A stretch of DNA of 19,061 nucleotides, taken from positions 1 through 19,061 of the forward strand of contig CACXGR010000097.1 of NCBI GenBank assembly GCA_902767235.1, in the 5' to 3' direction. The notes beneath the pieces are model-generated. The model was not told the DNA's origin and did not search any database. It saw only the letters and a program-made list of their open reading frames with translations. Both the position numbers and the translations under genes were made by a program. Shown here piece by piece: positions 7,446 to 15,261 of the stretch. The DNA comes from an uncultured Lachnospiraceae bacterium. Its GTDB lineage: Bacteria > Bacillota > Clostridia > Lachnospirales > Lachnospiraceae. Every line of letters begins with the position of its first letter. Within the stretch, counting starts at the first letter, position 1.

Positions 7446-8516
7446 TTGAGCGGCAATTGGATTATCAGTATCATATTATTTGCACTTATTCTCGGAGTGA
7501 TCGTGATCTCGCATGAATTCGGTCATTTTTCGATCGCGCGCAGGAACGGGATCCGAGTCAATGAGTTCGACATCGGTTTCGGCCCCACGCTCCTGAAAAA
7601 AAGGGTTGGTGAGACAGACTTCTGCATCAAGATCCTTCCGCTGGGCGGTGCCTGCATTTTTGAGGGGATGGACGCGGCGGACGAAGAGGAGAAAGGGGAA
7701 CTCTCACCGGACGCCTTTCCCAACGCGCCGGTCGGCGCCAGGATCGCGACTGTATTGGCCGGTCCCATTGCCAATTTTATCCTGGGCTATATTTTCGCAC
7801 TGATCATCGTAGCCTTCTGCGGGACCGATCTTCCGGTCATCAACAAGGTCATGGACGGTTCCGCGGCGCAGGAGGCAGGGCTCATGGACGGGGACCGCAT
7901 CGTGCGGATCAACGGGGAGAGCATACATCTGTACCGGGAGGTGAGCCTTCACTCCATGATGAACTACGGTGAACCGCTCAAGATCACCTATGAAAGGGAC
8001 GGTGAGAGAAGCACTGTCACACTGACGCCCAAATTCGACGAGGAGGCCAACCGGTATTATATCGGCATACAGGGAGGCGGACAGCCGCATGCGTGCAGCG
8101 CGCCCGAGGTCTTCCAATACGCCTTCTATGAGATCGAATACTGGATGCGGGTGACGGTAAAATCCATCGGCACCATATTCCGGGGGCATTTTTCCAGGGA
8201 CGATATCTCAGGCCCGGTCGGCGTGGTCCAGGTGGTCAATGACACGTATACGGAAGCCAGGCCCTACGGCGTGCTGACGGTACTTCTGTCGCTCCTGAAT
8301 CTGGCCACACTGCTCACGGTGAACATCGGTGTGATCAACCTTCTGCCGCTCCCCGCGCTCGACGGCGGAAGACTGATCTTTCTTTTGATCGAGGCGATCC
8401 GCGGAAAGCCGATCCCCCCGGAGAAAGAGGGGATGGTCCATCTGGCAGGGTTTATGGCCCTGATGCTGCTGATGGTACTGGTAATGTTCAACGACATATC
8501 GAGATTATTCCGATAA
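7446..8516 (+). CDS. rseP: Site-2 intramembrane zinc metalloprotease, RseP/RasP family
   Basis: About 356 residues. Membrane-embedded site-2 protease that cleaves transmembrane substrates such as anti-sigma factors and leftover signal peptides. The zinc-binding HEFGH lies in the first membrane helix (about residues 23-27 from this start). FGPTLLKK and the LPLGGAC segment follow. A PDZ domain covers about 125-205 (GSAAQEAGLMDGDRIVRING). GPVGVVQV occurs near 258. The second catalytic motif NLLPLPALDGGR, with its metal-binding Asp, lies near 297-309. There are about four membrane segments. No ATG precedes the first helix. In-frame TTG codons lie at 7437 and 7446; TAGGAG (7431-7436) abuts the first and is 9 nt from the second, so TTG 7446 is preferred. 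Its place between cdsA and ispG is the usual one. Confidence 0.94.
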   Translation: MSGNWIISIILFALILGVIVISHEFGHFSIARRNGIRVNEFDIGFGPTLLKKRVGETDFCIKILPLGGACIFEGMDAADEEEKGELSPDAFPNAPVGARIATVLAGPIANFILGYIFALIIVAFCGTDLPVINKVMDGSAAQEAGLMDGDRIVRINGESIHLYREVSLHSMMNYGEPLKITYERDGERSTVTLTPKFDEEANRYYIGIQGGGQPHACSAPEVFQYAFYEIEYWMRVTVKSIGTIFRGHFSRDDISGPVGVVQVVNDTYTEARPYGVLTVLLSLLNLATLLTVNIGVINLLPLPALDGGRLIFLLIEAIRGKPIPPEKEGMVHLAGFMALMLLMVLVMFNDISRLFR

Positions 8517-8522
8517 GGTCAA

Positions 8523-8547
8523 AGGACTGTTTGGCACAAGCAGTCCT
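8523..8547 (+). other. Hairpin 1 between rseP and ispG
   Basis: AGGACTG (8523-8529) and CAGTCCT (8541-8547) form a perfect 7-bp stem with an 11-nt loop. AT-rich sequence follows, but there is no T-run, so it is not a convincing terminator. Confidence 0.5.
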
Positions 8548-8565
8548 GTCAAAATATTGAAACAG

Positions 8566-8586
8566 CCGCATGGAAAGAGCATGCGG
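8566..8586 (+). other. Hairpin 2 just before the ispG ribosome binding site
   Basis: CCGCATG (8566-8572) and CATGCGG (8580-8586) form a perfect 7-bp stem with loop GAAAGAG. The 3' arm ends at the edge of the ispG Shine-Dalgarno region (GGAAGGAA, 8587-8594). It may affect ispG translation or mark a processing site. Confidence 0.5.
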
Positions 8587-8597
8587 GGAAGGAAGCA

Positions 8598-9653
8598 ATG
8601 ACTTACAGAGAGAATACAAAAGTAATCCGCATAGGTGACAGAGTGATCGGCGGAGGAAATCCGATCCTGATCCAGTCCATGACCAATACGCCCACGGAAG
8701 ACGTGCAGGCAACGGTCGCACAGATCGGCAGGCTGGAAGAGGCCGGCTGCGAGATCATCCGCTGCACGGTGCCCACGCCCGAAGCGGCGGCGGCGATCGG
8801 CGAGATCAAAAAACAGATCCATATCCCGCTGGTGGCGGACATTCATTTTGACTACAAAATGGCCATCGCCGCCATGGAGAACGGCGCGGACAAGATCCGG
8901 ATCAATCCCGGCAATATCGGAGGAAAGGACCGCATCAGCGAAGTGGTCCGCTGCGCGCGGGAGCGGCAGATCCCGATCCGCGTGGGCGTCAACAGCGGTT
9001 CGCTGGAGAGAGACCTGGTAGAGAAATACGGAGGCGTGACAGCGGAAGGACTCGTGGAGAGCGCGCTGGACAAGGTCGGAATGGTGGAGGAGTGCGGATA
9101 TGACCAGATCGTCATCAGCATCAAATCCTCTGATGTACTCATGTGTATCCGCGCCCACGAGATCCTGGCAAAGAAGACGAACTATCCGCTTCATGTCGGC
9201 ATCACCGAGGCGGGAACGCTGATGAGCGGCAATATCAAATCGGCCGTCGGTCTCGGAGTGATCCTCTATCAGGGCATCGGCGACACGATCCGCGTCTCCC
9301 TGACGGGTGATCCTGTGGAGGAGATCAAGTCGGCCAAGCATATTCTGCGCACACTGGGACTTAGAAAAGGCGGGATCGATGTCGTCTCATGTCCCACCTG
9401 CGGCAGGACGAAGATCGACCTGATCGGTCTGGCCAATCAGGTGGAGACGATGGTGCAGAAATATCCCCTGGACATCAAAGTGGCGGTCATGGGATGTGCG
9501 GTGAACGGCCCCGGAGAAGCGAAAGAAGCCGATATCGGGATCGCGGGAGGCAATGGAGAGGGCCTTCTGATCAAGCGCGGCAGAATCGTCCGCAAGATGC
9601 CTGAGAGCGAGCTGCTCGACGCGCTCCGGCAGGAACTGGACAGCATGCTCTGA
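8598..9653 (+). CDS. ispG: 4-hydroxy-3-methylbut-2-en-1-yl diphosphate synthase (flavodoxin type)
   Basis: 351-residue IspG/GcpE. It reductively converts the cyclic MEcPP intermediate to HMBPP, the penultimate step of the MEP isoprenoid pathway, using a [4Fe-4S] cluster. The TIM-barrel half begins IQSMTNTPTEDVQATVAQI and includes VADIHFDYKMAI and INPGNIG. The cluster domain carries CPTCGR (Cys265, Cys268) and GCAVNGPGEA (Cys300, Glu307). The spacing is identical to the Cys270/Cys273/Cys305/Glu312 set of the E. coli enzyme. A purine-rich site, GGAAGGAA, precedes the ATG. This gene shows that the cell uses the MEP pathway, whose products feed uppS in the same cluster. Confidence 0.97.
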   Translation: MTYRENTKVIRIGDRVIGGGNPILIQSMTNTPTEDVQATVAQIGRLEEAGCEIIRCTVPTPEAAAAIGEIKKQIHIPLVADIHFDYKMAIAAMENGADKIRINPGNIGGKDRISEVVRCARERQIPIRVGVNSGSLERDLVEKYGGVTAEGLVESALDKVGMVEECGYDQIVISIKSSDVLMCIRAHEILAKKTNYPLHVGITEAGTLMSGNIKSAVGLGVILYQGIGDTIRVSLTGDPVEEIKSAKHILRTLGLRKGGIDVVSCPTCGRTKIDLIGLANQVETMVQKYPLDIKVAVMGCAVNGPGEAKEADIGIAGGNGEGLLIKRGRIVRKMPESELLDALRQELDSML

Positions 9654-9659
9654 GCATGA

Positions 9660-9692
9660 CCCTGCCTTTATAGACCGCAGGGCGGTCTTCTT
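9660..9692 (+). other. Two mutually exclusive hairpins between ispG and polC
   Basis: AGACCGC (9672-9678) pairs with GCGGTCT (9682-9688) around the loop AGG, and TCTTA follows, which resembles a weak terminator. Alternatively CCCTGC (9660-9665) pairs with GCAGGG (9677-9682), which would break the first stem. A third short stem, CATGC/GCATG (9644-9658), overlaps the ispG stop codon. The arrangement is attenuator-like, but no regulatory ligand or leader peptide is evident. Confidence 0.4.
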
Positions 9693-9713
9693 ATACACAG
9701 GACGGAGGAATGC

Positions 9714-12700
9714 ATGAAACGGTTTTTTGACGTTTTTCCTACACTCGAGGTAAAATCCGACCTCAGGGACTATTTTGACGAAACCGAAGTGGAGAGACTG
9801 ACGACCAACAAGGAGCACACCCGGATCAAGGTCGTGCTCCATTCGGGTCATCTGATCCACAAGAGCCGCGTCTATCGGATGCAGTACGAGATCGCGAGGC
9901 AGGTGTTCAGGGAACGGCCCACAGAGGTCTTCATTGACGAACATTACTCGCTCAGTGCGCAGTACACGCCGAAGCGGCTGATGGAAGAGTATTATGATTC
10001 TCTCTGCAGTGAGATCGGAAATTTTTCCCATATTCTGGAAAACTATTTCAGGGACGCCAGAATGGAGTATGAGGGAGATGAGAACATACATATCGTTCTG
10101 GAGGACAGCTGCCTGAGCAGGAAACTGGCTTTCAAGCTCGAGGAGGCGCTCAACCGGATCTTTACGGACAGGTGCGGCGTACAGACAAATCTGACCGTGC
10201 GCCTGGAAGAGCGGAAGAAAAGGCAGACTTATACTTCGAGACGGGAGGCCCCGCTGCAGGGGGCAGACGCGGCATTTGCGATCCGGCCGCAGGAGGCGGC
10301 ACAGGCCGCGCCGGATGAGGAACCGCAGGTTTATGCGGCGTACATGGCGGCGCCTGCGGACGCTGTCAATCCATCGGATAAATCGGATACATCGGAAAAA
10401 AAGCTTTCCTTTACCAGAAAGAATTCGGAAAGGAGAGCGGACGCACCCGAGGGAAGAAGGCGCACGGGACGCGCCCGCCAGAACGGGCAGGGCCAGGCCA
10501 AAAGACCGATGAGCCTGAGACGCTCCGGCAATCCCGATGTGGTATACGGAAGAGATGTGCCGGAAGACGCAATCCCGATAAAAGACATTGTCGGAGAGAT
10601 CGGAGAGGTCGTCATCCGGGGGCAGATCATTGCGAACAGCCGCAGGGATATCCGCAATGAAAAGACCATCGTAAAGTTTTCCATGACCGATCTTACGGAT
10701 TCGATCTACTGCAAGACCTTTGTGCCCACGTCATTGGCTGAAGAGCTGCTGGAGGGCCTCAAGGTCGGAAACTGGATCAAGGTCAAGGGATCGGCGCTGT
10801 TTGACTCTTTTGATAAGGAAGTCTCGATCTCCTCGGTCCAGGGGATCGTGAAAATACCCGCTGTCATCTCGAAGCGGGAGGATACGGCAGAGGTCAAGCG
10901 CGTGGAGCTTCACTGCCACACCAAGATGAGCGACATGGACGGTGTCTCCGAGTGCAAGGATATCGTCAAGAGAGCCTGCGCATGGGGCATGCCGGCCATA
11001 GCTATCACGGACCACGGAAATGTGCAGGCGTTTCCGGATGCGAACCATGTGCGCGAAGCCCTCATGTCCGCGGAGAACAAAAAGCGGAAAGAACAGGGAC
11101 TGGGCCCGGTGGATCCCCAGAAATTCTTCAAGATCATCTACGGTGTGGAGTGCTACCTGGTGGATGATCTCAAAAAGAGCGTGGTATACGGGGAGAAAGA
11201 AAGCCCTTCAGACAGTATCGAAGGCCGCAAATATGTTGTCTTTGACCTGGAGACGACGGGGTTCTCTCCGGAAAAGAACCGAATCATTGAATTCGGAGCC
11301 GTCAAAGTGGAGAACGGACAGATCACGGAACGATTCTCCGAGTTTGTCAATCCTGAGATCCCGATCCCTTACCGGATCACGCAGCTGACAAGCATCACGG
11401 ATGACATGGTGATCGGCGCGGATCCCATCCGCGATGTGCTCCCCCGATTTCTGGAATTTTCGAAGGACTGCGTGCTGGTCGGCCATAATGTCGGTTTTGA
11501 TATCGGATTTGTGAGAGAGAACTGCAGGCGGCTGGGATATCCATGCCCCTTTACGACTGTAGACACCCTGGGAATATCGAGGGCGCTTCTGCCCGGCCAC
11601 GCCAAATACACGCTGGACGCGGTGGCCAAGATACTGGGCGTGGTCCTTGAGAACCACCACAGAGCCGTAGACGACGCCGAGTGCACGGCGGAGATCTTCC
11701 GCAAGGAGCTCCCCATGCTGGCGGAGAGAGGTGCGGATACATTAGAGAAAATCAATGACCTGAGCGACAACAATCCGGACATTGTCAAGAGGCTCAGGAC
11801 GAATCACTGCGTCCTTTTGGCAAAGAACAATACGGGCAGAGTCAATCTCTACTCCCTGATCAGCGACTCCCATCTGAAGTATTTCTTCAAAAAGCCAAGG
11901 ATACCGAAGAGTCTTCTGATGAAGCACCGGGAGGGGCTTCTGGTGGGGAGCGCCTGCGTATCCGGAGAACTGTTCGAGGCACTGCTGGAGGAACGCGGCG
12001 ACGAGGCGGTGGCAAGTATCGCTGATTTCTACGACTACCTGGAAATACAGCCCAGGGACAATAACCGCTTTTTGCTGGACTCCCCCAAGATGCAGTCCCG
12101 CTATCCGCAGATCAGGACGGAGGAGGACCTGCTGGATCTCAACAGGCGGATCGTGAAGCTGGGCGAACAGCTCGGCAAGCCGGTCGTGGCGACCGGAGAC
12201 GTGCATTTTCTCGATCCGGAGGATGAGATCTATCGAAGTATCATCCAGGACGGAATGGGAATGGCGGAGGAGGAGCCGGCGCCGCTGTATCTGAGAACTA
12301 CCGACGACATGCTCAGGGAGTTCTCTTATCTTGGCGCCAAAAAAGCGGAAGAAGTGGTGATCACGAACACACACCGGATCGCGGACATGATCGACGCGAT
12401 CTCGCCGGTGCGCCCGGATAAGTGCCCGCCGGTCATTCCCAATTCGGATGAGATGCTGACGGAGATCTGCTACAACAAGGCGCATTCCATGTACGGAGAT
12501 CCGCTGCCCGATATCGTGGAGGCACGGCTTAAGAGGGAGCTGACCTCCATCATCAGCAACGGCTATTCGGTCATGTACATCATTGCGCAGAAACTGGTGT
12601 GGAAGTCCGTGGAGGACGGCTACCTGGTGGGCTCCAGAGGATCCGTCGGCTCCTCTTTCGTGGCGACCATGTCGGGCATCACGGAGGTCAATCCTCTGCC

Positions 12701-14318
12701 GCCCCATTACTACTGCACCAATTGTTTCTATTCGGATTTCGACTCCCCGGAGGTGAAGGCCTACGCGGGCCGCTGCGGGATCGACATGCCGCCCAGGATC
12801 TGTCCCAAATGCGGCAAACCGATGAAAAAGGACGGATTTGACATTCCTTTTGAAACCTTCCTCGGTTTCAAGGGAGACAAGGAGCCGGATATCGACCTGA
12901 ATTTCTCCGGCGAATATCAGAGTAAGGCGCACGCCTACACCAAAGTCATCTTCGGCCACGAGCAGACCTTCAAGGCGGGGACCATCGCCACTGTGGCGGA
13001 GAAGACGGCCTTCGGTTATGTAAAGAACTATTTTAAGCGAAGAGGCGAGAACAAGCGCAACTGCGAGATCGAGCGCCTGCTCCAGGGCTGCACCGGGATC
13101 AGACGGAGCACCGGCCAGCACCCGGGCGGCATCGTCGTTCTGCCGCTGGGTGAAGATATCAATACCTTTACGCCGGTACAGCATCCGGCCAATGATATGA
13201 CGACGGATATCATCACCACGCACTTTGACTATCACTCGATCGATCACAACCTGCTCAAGCTCGATATACTGGGACATGATGATCCCACGATGATCAGGAT
13301 GCTGCAGGATCTGACCGGCCTGGATCCCACGGAGATCCCTCTGGACGATCCCACGGTCATGAGTCTGTTCAGTTCCACAAAAGCGCTGGGCATCACGCCG
13401 GAAGAAAACGGGGGGATCGACGTCGGCTCCCTGGGGATCCCGGAATTCGGAACGAAGTTTGTCATCGGTATGCTGGACGACACCAGGCCGACCACCATGT
13501 CGGAACTGGTCCGCATCTCCGGACTTTCTCACGGCACAGATGTTTGGCTCGGCAACGCGCAGTCCCTGATCCAGCAGGGAAAAGCGACACTTTCCACCGC
13601 GATCTGCACCAGAGACGATATCATGTCCTATCTGATCGGCATGAATATGGACAAATCGCTGTCATTTAAGACGATGGAATCCGTCAGAAAAGGTAAAGGG
13701 CTCACGCCGCAGATGCGGGAGGCCATGGAAGCGGCAGGCGTGCCGGACTGGTATATAGAGTCCTGCCTGAAGATCAAGTACATGTTTCCCAGGGCGCATG
13801 CGGCCGCCTATGTCATGATGGCGCTGCGCATCGCATACTGCAAGGTGTTCTATCCTTTGGCCTATTACGCGGCATATTACAGTATCCGCGCTTCGGCGTT
13901 TTCCTACGAGATCATGTGCCAGGGAAAGGCGCATCTTCTGGAAGTCATGGAGGACTACAACAAGCGGAAAGATACGCTGACCCCCAAAGAGGTGTCAACG
14001 CTGGACGACTGTCTGGTGGTGAGAGAGATGTACGCCAGAGGGATCGAGTTTACGCCCATCGATATTTATCAGGCGGGTTCCAGAAACTGCAAGATCGTGG
14101 ACGGAAAGATCATGCCAGCGCTGACGAGTATAGACGGCATGGGAGAGAAAGCGGCGGACGCCGTTGTGGAAGCGGTCAAGGACGGACCCTTTATCTCCAG
14201 AGACGACTTCTGGAACAGGACGAAAGTCCCGAAAACGGTTGTGGAAAAGATGAATGATATGGGACTTCTGGGCGATCTTCCGGAGAGCAACCAGATATCC
14301 CTGTTCGATATTATGTGA
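9714..14318 (+). CDS. polC: DNA polymerase III subunit alpha, PolC type
   Basis: 1534-residue replicative polymerase of low-GC Gram-positive type, longer than the B. subtilis enzyme (about 1437). Layout: N-terminal PolC domain (1-165), variable linker rich in Ala, Arg and Glu (about 170-290), OB fold (about 293-385), PHP part 1 (HCHTKMSDMDG, about 397), inserted DEDDh proofreading exonuclease (about 504-670: FDLETTGF, HNVGFDIGF, HRAVDDAECT), PHP part 2 to about 870, then the polymerase. The polymerase has GSRGSVGSS (about 973), a zinc-binding four-Cys segment (CTNC...CPKC, about 1000-1043), the catalytic EPDIDLNFSGEYQ (about 1056) and HPGG (about 1136). A helix-hairpin-helix region lies near 1473. 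QISLF (1527-1531) at the C-terminus is a beta-clamp binding motif. All expected catalytic residues are present. GGAGG at 9704-9708 is 5 nt before the ATG. A second ATG at 9710 is out of frame. Confidence 0.98.
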   Translation: MKRFFDVFPTLEVKSDLRDYFDETEVERLTTNKEHTRIKVVLHSGHLIHKSRVYRMQYEIARQVFRERPTEVFIDEHYSLSAQYTPKRLMEEYYDSLCSEIGNFSHILENYFRDARMEYEGDENIHIVLEDSCLSRKLAFKLEEALNRIFTDRCGVQTNLTVRLEERKKRQTYTSRREAPLQGADAAFAIRPQEAAQAAPDEEPQVYAAYMAAPADAVNPSDKSDTSEKKLSFTRKNSERRADAPEGRRRTGRARQNGQGQAKRPMSLRRSGNPDVVYGRDVPEDAIPIKDIVGEIGEVVIRGQIIANSRRDIRNEKTIVKFSMTDLTDSIYCKTFVPTSLAEELLEGLKVGNWIKVKGSALFDSFDKEVSISSVQGIVKIPAVISKREDTAEVKRVELHCHTKMSDMDGVSECKDIVKRACAWGMPAIAITDHGNVQAFPDANHVREALMSAENKKRKEQGLGPVDPQKFFKIIYGVECYLVDDLKKSVVYGEKESPSDSIEGRKYVVFDLETTGFSPEKNRIIEFGAVKVENGQITERFSEFVNPEIPIPYRITQLTSITDDMVIGADPIRDVLPRFLEFSKDCVLVGHNVGFDIGFVRENCRRLGYPCPFTTVDTLGISRALLPGHAKYTLDAVAKILGVVLENHHRAVDDAECTAEIFRKELPMLAERGADTLEKINDLSDNNPDIVKRLRTNHCVLLAKNNTGRVNLYSLISDSHLKYFFKKPRIPKSLLMKHREGLLVGSACVSGELFEALLEERGDEAVASIADFYDYLEIQPRDNNRFLLDSPKMQSRYPQIRTEEDLLDLNRRIVKLGEQLGKPVVATGDVHFLDPEDEIYRSIIQDGMGMAEEEPAPLYLRTTDDMLREFSYLGAKKAEEVVITNTHRIADMIDAISPVRPDKCPPVIPNSDEMLTEICYNKAHSMYGDPLPDIVEARLKRELTSIISNGYSVMYIIAQKLVWKSVEDGYLVGSRGSVGSSFVATMSGITEVNPLPPHYYCTNCFYSDFDSPEVKAYAGRCGIDMPPRICPKCGKPMKKDGFDIPFETFLGFKGDKEPDIDLNFSGEYQSKAHAYTKVIFGHEQTFKAGTIATVAEKTAFGYVKNYFKRRGENKRNCEIERLLQGCTGIRRSTGQHPGGIVVLPLGEDINTFTPVQHPANDMTTDIITTHFDYHSIDHNLLKLDILGHDDPTMIRMLQDLTGLDPTEIPLDDPTVMSLFSSTKALGITPEENGGIDVGSLGIPEFGTKFVIGMLDDTRPTTMSELVRISGLSHGTDVWLGNAQSLIQQGKATLSTAICTRDDIMSYLIGMNMDKSLSFKTMESVRKGKGLTPQMREAMEAAGVPDWYIESCLKIKYMFPRAHAAAYVMMALRIAYCKVFYPLAYYAAYYSIRASAFSYEIMCQGKAHLLEVMEDYNKRKDTLTPKEVSTLDDCLVVREMYARGIEFTPIDIYQAGSRNCKIVDGKIMPALTSIDGMGEKAADAVVEAVKDGPFISRDDFWNRTKVPKTVVEKMNDMGLLGDLPESNQISLFDIM

Positions 14319-14328
14319 GGCGGTGCTT

Positions 14329-15123
14329 ATGAGAGATGCAAGAGATCCCAATCGCGGACAAAAGAGAAACTATATTCCCAATGACGATATAGACCGGGAG
14401 GAGAAAGCCGCCCGGAGGCAGCAGAAAAAGGGGAGTGTCATAGGCATTCTGCTCGGAGGCGTGATCGTCCTGTCGCTGATCGCATTTATATTCGTGCTTC
14501 TGGACAGCGGCCTTATATCGACCAAAACGCATCCGATCTACGGAAACCAGCAGCAGGCAGAGGCGCAGAAAGAGCAGCTGACGCAGGAGGAAAAGAAGCA
14601 GCGGGAAGAAGAGGCCAGAAAAGCCGAGGAAGAAAGAAAGAAGAAGGAACGGGAGGAACAGGCCGCCAGGGAAGAAGCGGAGGAGAGAGAGAGACAGGCA
14701 AAGCAGGAGGAGGAAGAGAAGCAGCAGGAAGAAGAGGCTGCCAGAAAGAAAGAAAAGCAGGAGGAGAGAGAAGCAGAAGAAAAGAAAAGGCAGGAAGAGA
14801 TGAAAAAGGAGATGGAGCAGGAACAGACCGTATTGTCCGGCGACTACATCCTTCCTGACAGCTCCTCGCGCTACTATTCCGAGAGCGAGCTCAACGGTCT
14901 GACGGACAGAGAAGTGCTCTTTGCGCTCAATGAGATCTACGCAAGAAAAGGCAGGATCTTCACAGGAGAAGAGTTCAAGCGGTATTTTGAGAGCAAGAGC
15001 TGGTACAAGGGCACCATACCGGCTGATGAATTCGATGCCAACCAGAACGATCGCTTCAATGAATATGAGAAGGCCAATATCGCGCTTCTGGTCAAGATCG
15101 CTGAAGAAAGAGGCCTCAGGTGA
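14329..15123 (+). CDS. Membrane-anchored coiled-coil protein with C-terminal YARHG domain
   Basis: 264 residues, function unknown. Residues 1-35 are charged and polar and end in basic residues (RRQQKK). Residues 36-59 (GSVIGILLGGVIVLSLIAFI as core) form one transmembrane helix. About 78-172 is a very long Glu/Lys/Gln/Arg-rich segment, predicted as coiled coil or single alpha helix. Residues 175-264 resemble the YARHG domain (Pfam), with LNEIYARKGRIF and SWYKGTIPADEF; here the name motif is YARKG. The positive-inside rule suggests the stalk and domain lie outside the membrane. YARHG domains occur in extracytoplasmic proteins of Firmicutes, possibly in cell-wall or ligand binding. The frame is open from 14254 inside polC, but GAGG at 14317-14320 supports ATG 14329, 10 nt after the polC stop. 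The gene is thus probably cotranscribed with polC. A strong terminator follows. Confidence 0.88.
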   Translation: MRDARDPNRGQKRNYIPNDDIDREEKAARRQQKKGSVIGILLGGVIVLSLIAFIFVLLDSGLISTKTHPIYGNQQQAEAQKEQLTQEEKKQREEEARKAEEERKKKEREEQAAREEAEERERQAKQEEEEKQQEEEAARKKEKQEEREAEEKKRQEEMKKEMEQEQTVLSGDYILPDSSSRYYSESELNGLTDREVLFALNEIYARKGRIFTGEEFKRYFESKSWYKGTIPADEFDANQNDRFNEYEKANIALLVKIAEERGLR

Positions 15124-15146
15124 TCAAAAGTTATACAGGACAAGCA

Positions 15147-15178
15147 CGGCGGGACAAAACAGTTCCCGCCGATTTTTT
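15147..15178 (+). terminator. Intrinsic terminator after the YARHG gene
   Basis: CGGCGGGA (15147-15154) pairs with TCCCGCCG (15164-15171) and is followed by A and six T. This is a strong Rho-independent terminator and closes the long pyrH-to-YARHG cluster. Confidence 0.94.
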
Positions 15179-15190
15179 AATAAAAACAGG

Positions 15191-15219
15191 TTGACAAAAT
15201 AGATTGCGCAAAATATAAT
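15191..15219 (+). promoter_or_regulatory. Perfect consensus sigma-A promoter for the GPx gene
   Basis: TTGACA (15191-15196), a 17-nt spacer, then TATAAT (15214-15219). Both hexamers and the spacing are exactly consensus, and the surroundings are AT-rich. The predicted start of transcription near 15226 leaves about 35 nt of leader before the GPx start codon. Confidence 0.92.
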
Positions 15220-15261
15220 TGAATAAAATTAAAGAAAAAAATACGCGGAAAGGAGAACGAG

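Noticed and set aside
7319..7516. A 65-codon frame in the cdsA-rseP gap
   Set aside because: Runs into rseP out of frame, has no resemblance to DXR or another family, and shows no clear ribosome binding site.
11742..13532. A 596-codon open frame on the minus strand inside polC
   Set aside because: Antisense shadow of conserved PolC exonuclease, PHP and polymerase sequence. Rich in Arg, His and Asp with no family resemblance.
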